From positions 124,001-188,000 of the forward strand of contig NZ_WMBT01000004.1 in the NCBI RefSeq assembly GCF_009708075.1: 64,000 bases of DNA, given 5' to 3'. Shown piece by piece: positions 61,558 to 64,000 of this stretch. The DNA is from Paracoccus lichenicola (GTDB lineage Bacteria; Pseudomonadota; Alphaproteobacteria; Rhodobacterales; Rhodobacteraceae). The translations under genes were made by a program, and so were the position numbers. Position 1 is the first letter of the stretch, and each line of letters starts with the position of its first letter. The notes beneath the pieces were generated by a model. It had not been told where the DNA came from. It searched no databases and saw only the letters and a program-made list of their open reading frames with translations.

Positions 61558-63054
61558 CTACTCTGCCGCGATGCGGGCTTCGCCGGTCAGGTATCCGGCA
61601 ATGGATTCGGCGGCCTCGCGCCCGTCGCGGATCGCCCAGACGACCAGGCTGGCGCCGCGCACGATGTCGCCCACGGCGAAGACGCCGGGCAGGCTGGTCT
61701 GGTGGGTCTGGAAATTGGCCTTGATGGTGCCCCAGCGGGTGACCTCCAGCCCCTCGACGCCCCACAGCCTGGGCAGATCCTCGGGTTCAAAGCCCAGGGC
61801 CTTGATCACCAGATCGGCGGGTTCGTCGTAATCGGCGCCCTCGATCAGCTCGGGCGCCTGGCGGCCCGTCACGTCCGGCGCGCCAAGGCGCATCTTCTGG
61901 ATGCTGACCGAAGCGATCTGCGACACGGTGCGCACCGGCCCGTCCACGTCGGCTTCCTGGCTGGCGGCGAAGTCGCCGGTGACATGGCCGATGAACTTGC
62001 CAGGCGCGGACATCCAGACGAATTCCACGCCTTCTTCCTCGGCGTTCTGGACCTCGCGCTGCGAGCCGGGCATGTTGGCGCGGTCGCGGCGATACAGGCA
62101 TTTCACCGACAGCGCGCCCTGGCGGATCGCGGTGCGCACGCAATCCATGGCGGTGTCGCCGCCGCCGATGACGACCACGCGCTTGCCCTTGGCGTCCAGC
62201 TCGCCATCGGCGAAATCGGGAACCTCGTCGCCGAAATCGACCTTGTTCGAGGCCGTCAGATAGTCGATGGCGCGGACCACGCCGCCCGCATCGGCGTTGT
62301 CGATGTCGAGATCCCGGGTCTTGTAGACACCCGTGGCGATCAGCACCGCGTCGTGCTTGCCCCGGATCGCGTCGAAGCTGATGTCCTCGCCCACGGCGCA
62401 GTTCAGCACGAACTCGACCCCGCTGTCGGCCAGCCACTGGTTGCGGCGCAGGACCACGTCCTTTTCCAGCTTGAAGCCGGGGATGCCATAGGTCATCAGC
62501 CCGCCCGCGCGGTCATAGCGGTCATAGACCGTGACCTGGAACCCCCGCGCGCGCAGCATGTGCGCCGCCGACAACCCGCCGGGACCCGCGCCGATGATGC
62601 CGATCGACTCGGCGCGTTCCTGCCCGGGCTGCACGGCCGTGATCCAGCCTTCCTCCCAGGCGACATCGTTGATGTATTTCTCGATGGCGCCGATGGTGAC
62701 GGTGCCGTGGCCCGACTGCTCGATCACGCAGTTGCCCTCGCACAACCGGTCCTGCGGGCAGATGCGGCCGCAAATCTCGGGCAGGGTGCTGGTCGCCTGG
62801 CTGACCTGCCAGGCCTCGTACAGCCGTCCCTCGGCGGTCAGGCGCAGCCAGTCGGGGATGTTGTTGTGCAGCGGGCAATGGCTTTGGCAATAGGGCACGC
62901 CGCACTGGCTGCACCGGCTGGCCTGTTCGGCGGCCTTGGCCCTGGCGAATTCGCGGTAAATCTCGTGGAAGTCCTCGCTGCGTTCCGCGGCCGAGCGTTT
63001 CTCGGGCATCTCGCGCGGGGTCGAGACGAACTTGAGCATCTTCTGCGTGGCCAT
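61558..63054 (-). CDS. gltD: Glutamate synthase (NADPH) small subunit
   Basis: The 498-residue subunit supplies electrons from NADPH. N-terminal Fe-S Cys are in CSQCGVPYCQSHCPLHNNIP and CGRICPQDRLCEGNC; the FAD site is IGIIGAGPGGLSAAHML, the NADPH site VVVIGGGDTAMDCVRTA, and the second FAD motif VFAVGDIVRGASLV. AGGTGCGCAGCG precedes the ATG. It heads the operon; gltD before gltB reverses the enteric order. A long dyad lies upstream. Confidence 0.97.
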   Translation of the reverse strand: MATQKMLKFVSTPREMPEKRSAAERSEDFHEIYREFARAKAAEQASRCSQCGVPYCQSHCPLHNNIPDWLRLTAEGRLYEAWQVSQATSTLPEICGRICPQDRLCEGNCVIEQSGHGTVTIGAIEKYINDVAWEEGWITAVQPGQERAESIGIIGAGPGGLSAAHMLRARGFQVTVYDRYDRAGGLMTYGIPGFKLEKDVVLRRNQWLADSGVEFVLNCAVGEDISFDAIRGKHDAVLIATGVYKTRDLDIDNADAGGVVRAIDYLTASNKVDFGDEVPDFADGELDAKGKRVVVIGGGDTAMDCVRTAIRQGALSVKCLYRRDRANMPGSQREVQNAEEEGVEFVWMSAPGKFIGHVTGDFAASQEADVDGPVRTVSQIASVSIQKMRLGAPDVTGRQAPELIEGADYDEPADLVIKALGFEPEDLPRLWGVEGLEVTRWGTIKANFQTHQTSLPGVFAVGDIVRGASLVVWAIRDGREAAESIAGYLTGEARIAAE

Positions 63055-63132
63055 CGCTGCGCACCTTCCAAGTCAACAGGAACTTCCGCAGACCCAATAA
63101 ACCAAGGAACATTCGATGAAAAGTCAGCAACA

Positions 63133-63201
63133 CTGACCTAAACGGCATATTTTTTGCTGCCGCGAATATTTTCAGCCCGGAACCACCGCCATTTAGGTCA
63201 G
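63133..63201. promoter_or_regulatory. Long inverted repeat upstream of gltD
   Basis: CTGACCTAAACGGC (63133-63146) and GCCATTTAGGTCAG (63188-63201) are inverted repeats with 14-base arms and one mismatch, 41 bases apart, in the 153-base space between uppP and gltD. The intervening DNA is AT-rich. It could bind a regulator at two sites or form a hairpin in the uppP 3' end. Confidence 0.5.
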
Positions 63202-63207
63202 CACACG

Positions 63208-64000
63208 TTACCTACCGGCCAGAAGCGCCACCAAGGCAACGACGCCCACGACGATGCGCCACCATCCGAACAGGCCATATCCGTGCTTCGACACATAGCC
63301 CAGCAGCCAGCGCACCACGATCAGGGCGCTGACAAAGGCCGCGACAAAGCCCACGGCGATGGTGCCGATGGCGCTGGCATCCAGGATGGCACGATTCTTG
63401 AACAGGTCATAGGCGAATGCCCCCAGCATGGTGGGCATGGCCAGAAAGAACGAAAATTCGGCAGCCGACCGCTTGTCTGCCCCCAAAAGCAGCCCGCCGA
63501 CGATGGTGGCGCCCGACCGCGACACGCCGGGGATCATCGCAAGGCACTGGATCAGGCCGATCTTGAAGGCCATCGACAGGGGAAAATCCTCGGCCCGCGT
63601 ATAGACGGGCTGCCGGGCCAGCCGGTCCACCCAGAGCAGCACCACCCCGCCCAGGATCAGCATGACGGCGATCAGCATCGGGGTTTCGAACAGCACCGTC
63701 TTGATGATGTCATGCGCCAGCACCCCCACCACCACCGCGGGCGCGAAGGCCAGCAGCACCGCCGCGACAAAGCGCCGCGCGGCCGCGTCACGGGGGGCCG
63801 CCGCCAGGATCTGCACGATCCGCGACGCATAGACGCCCAGGACCGCCAGCAGCGCGCCCAACTGGATCAGCACCTCGAAGCTGCGGCCGGGCGAATCGAA
63901 GCCCAGGAAATGCCCCGCCAGAAGGATATGCCCGGTCGATGACACGGGAATATACTCGGTCAGCCCCTCGAGAACCCCGAGGATGGCTGCGACGATGGTG
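63208..64000 (-). CDS. uppP: Undecaprenyl-diphosphatase UppP (BacA), start beyond right edge
   Basis: This partial gene (264 codons here) lacks only the first few residues. It is a multi-pass membrane phosphatase that recycles the undecaprenyl carrier for peptidoglycan. The signature [21 protein letters not shown] at the start (the EGLTE segment bears catalytic Glu) and [14 protein letters not shown] are both present, with about eight hydrophobic helices. The last bases of the window continue the frame as [12 protein letters not shown]. It is on the same strand as the glt operon and upstream of it. Confidence 0.95.
   Translation of the reverse strand, partial: TIVAAILGVLEGLTEYIPVSSTGHILLAGHFLGFDSPGRSFEVLIQLGALLAVLGVYASRIVQILAAAPRDAAARRFVAAVLLAFAPAVVVGVLAHDIIKTVLFETPMLIAVMLILGGVVLLWVDRLARQPVYTRAEDFPLSMAFKIGLIQCLAMIPGVSRSGATIVGGLLLGADKRSAAEFSFFLAMPTMLGAFAYDLFKNRAILDASAIGTIAVGFVAAFVSALIVVRWLLGYVSKHGYGLFGWWRIVVGVVALVALLAGR

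Overview
The window is a GC-rich chromosomal segment from an alphaproteobacterium of the Rhodobacteraceae, most likely Paracoccus or a close relative. The reasons are the flgI-flgL-flgK-flgE-motB order, a divergent uspA/ccoNOQP pair sharing two FNR-type sites (the FnrP arrangement known from Paracoccus denitrificans), a class III omega-transaminase that reads very like the P. denitrificans enzyme, and small DUF1127/DUF982 proteins. There is no rRNA operon, CRISPR array, transposase or complete prophage. Nearly all genes are ordinary housekeeping genes; four AT-richer patches look acquired.

Layout. 0-4.8 kb: flagellar structural genes and motB, all leftward. 4.9-7.1 kb: an aldehyde dehydrogenase divergent from a 1-Cys peroxiredoxin. 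7.1-10.5 kb: a leftward surface-glycan patch of two GT25 genes (one broken by an in-frame TGA), another glycosyltransferase and an unknown protein. 10.5-15.5 kb: pnp, an Ala-rich unknown gene, rpsO, an RTX-repeat protein, rpmJ (too short for ordinary ORF calling) and tRNA-Val. 15.7-21.3 kb: N-formylglutamate amidohydrolase, Nudix, membrane protein, pyrF, and clpB behind a sigma32-like promoter. 21.5-27.1 kb: a tightly overlapped leftward operon MFS-HDAC-xseB-ispA-dxs. 27.4-30.2 kb: an L,D-transpeptidase, a histone H1-like protein and a lytic transglycosylase. 30.2-40.9 kb: SDR/HxlR pair, priA, fsa, DUF484-xerC, a low-GC gene, msrA-prmA, cspA, DUF982, DUF1127, rsmE and ubiA.

41-49 kb: a BON-repeat/OmpA protein, a coiled-coil membrane protein, an AT-richer gene bracketed by inverted pairs of a palindromic repeat, the omega-transaminase, a TfoX-C protein, miaB, a low-GC island with an HNH nuclease, and an NTF2-like protein. 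49-53.7 kb: ccoNOQP (cbb3 oxidase) and uspA. 53.7-64 kb: a hairpin-rich intergenic region, mtaB-dapF, tRNA-Lys, the glutamate synthase operon gltD-X-gltB with a secreted protein in the middle, and uppP running off the right edge.

The best candidates for undescribed biology are: the HNH island with its unrecognised N-terminal half; the palindromic repeat that brackets an orphan gene and supplies stop codons to its neighbours; the twin hairpins with a shared loop downstream of ccoP; the series of perfect hairpins between uspA and mtaB; and the exported protein embedded in the glt operon. None can be proved novel without database searches.
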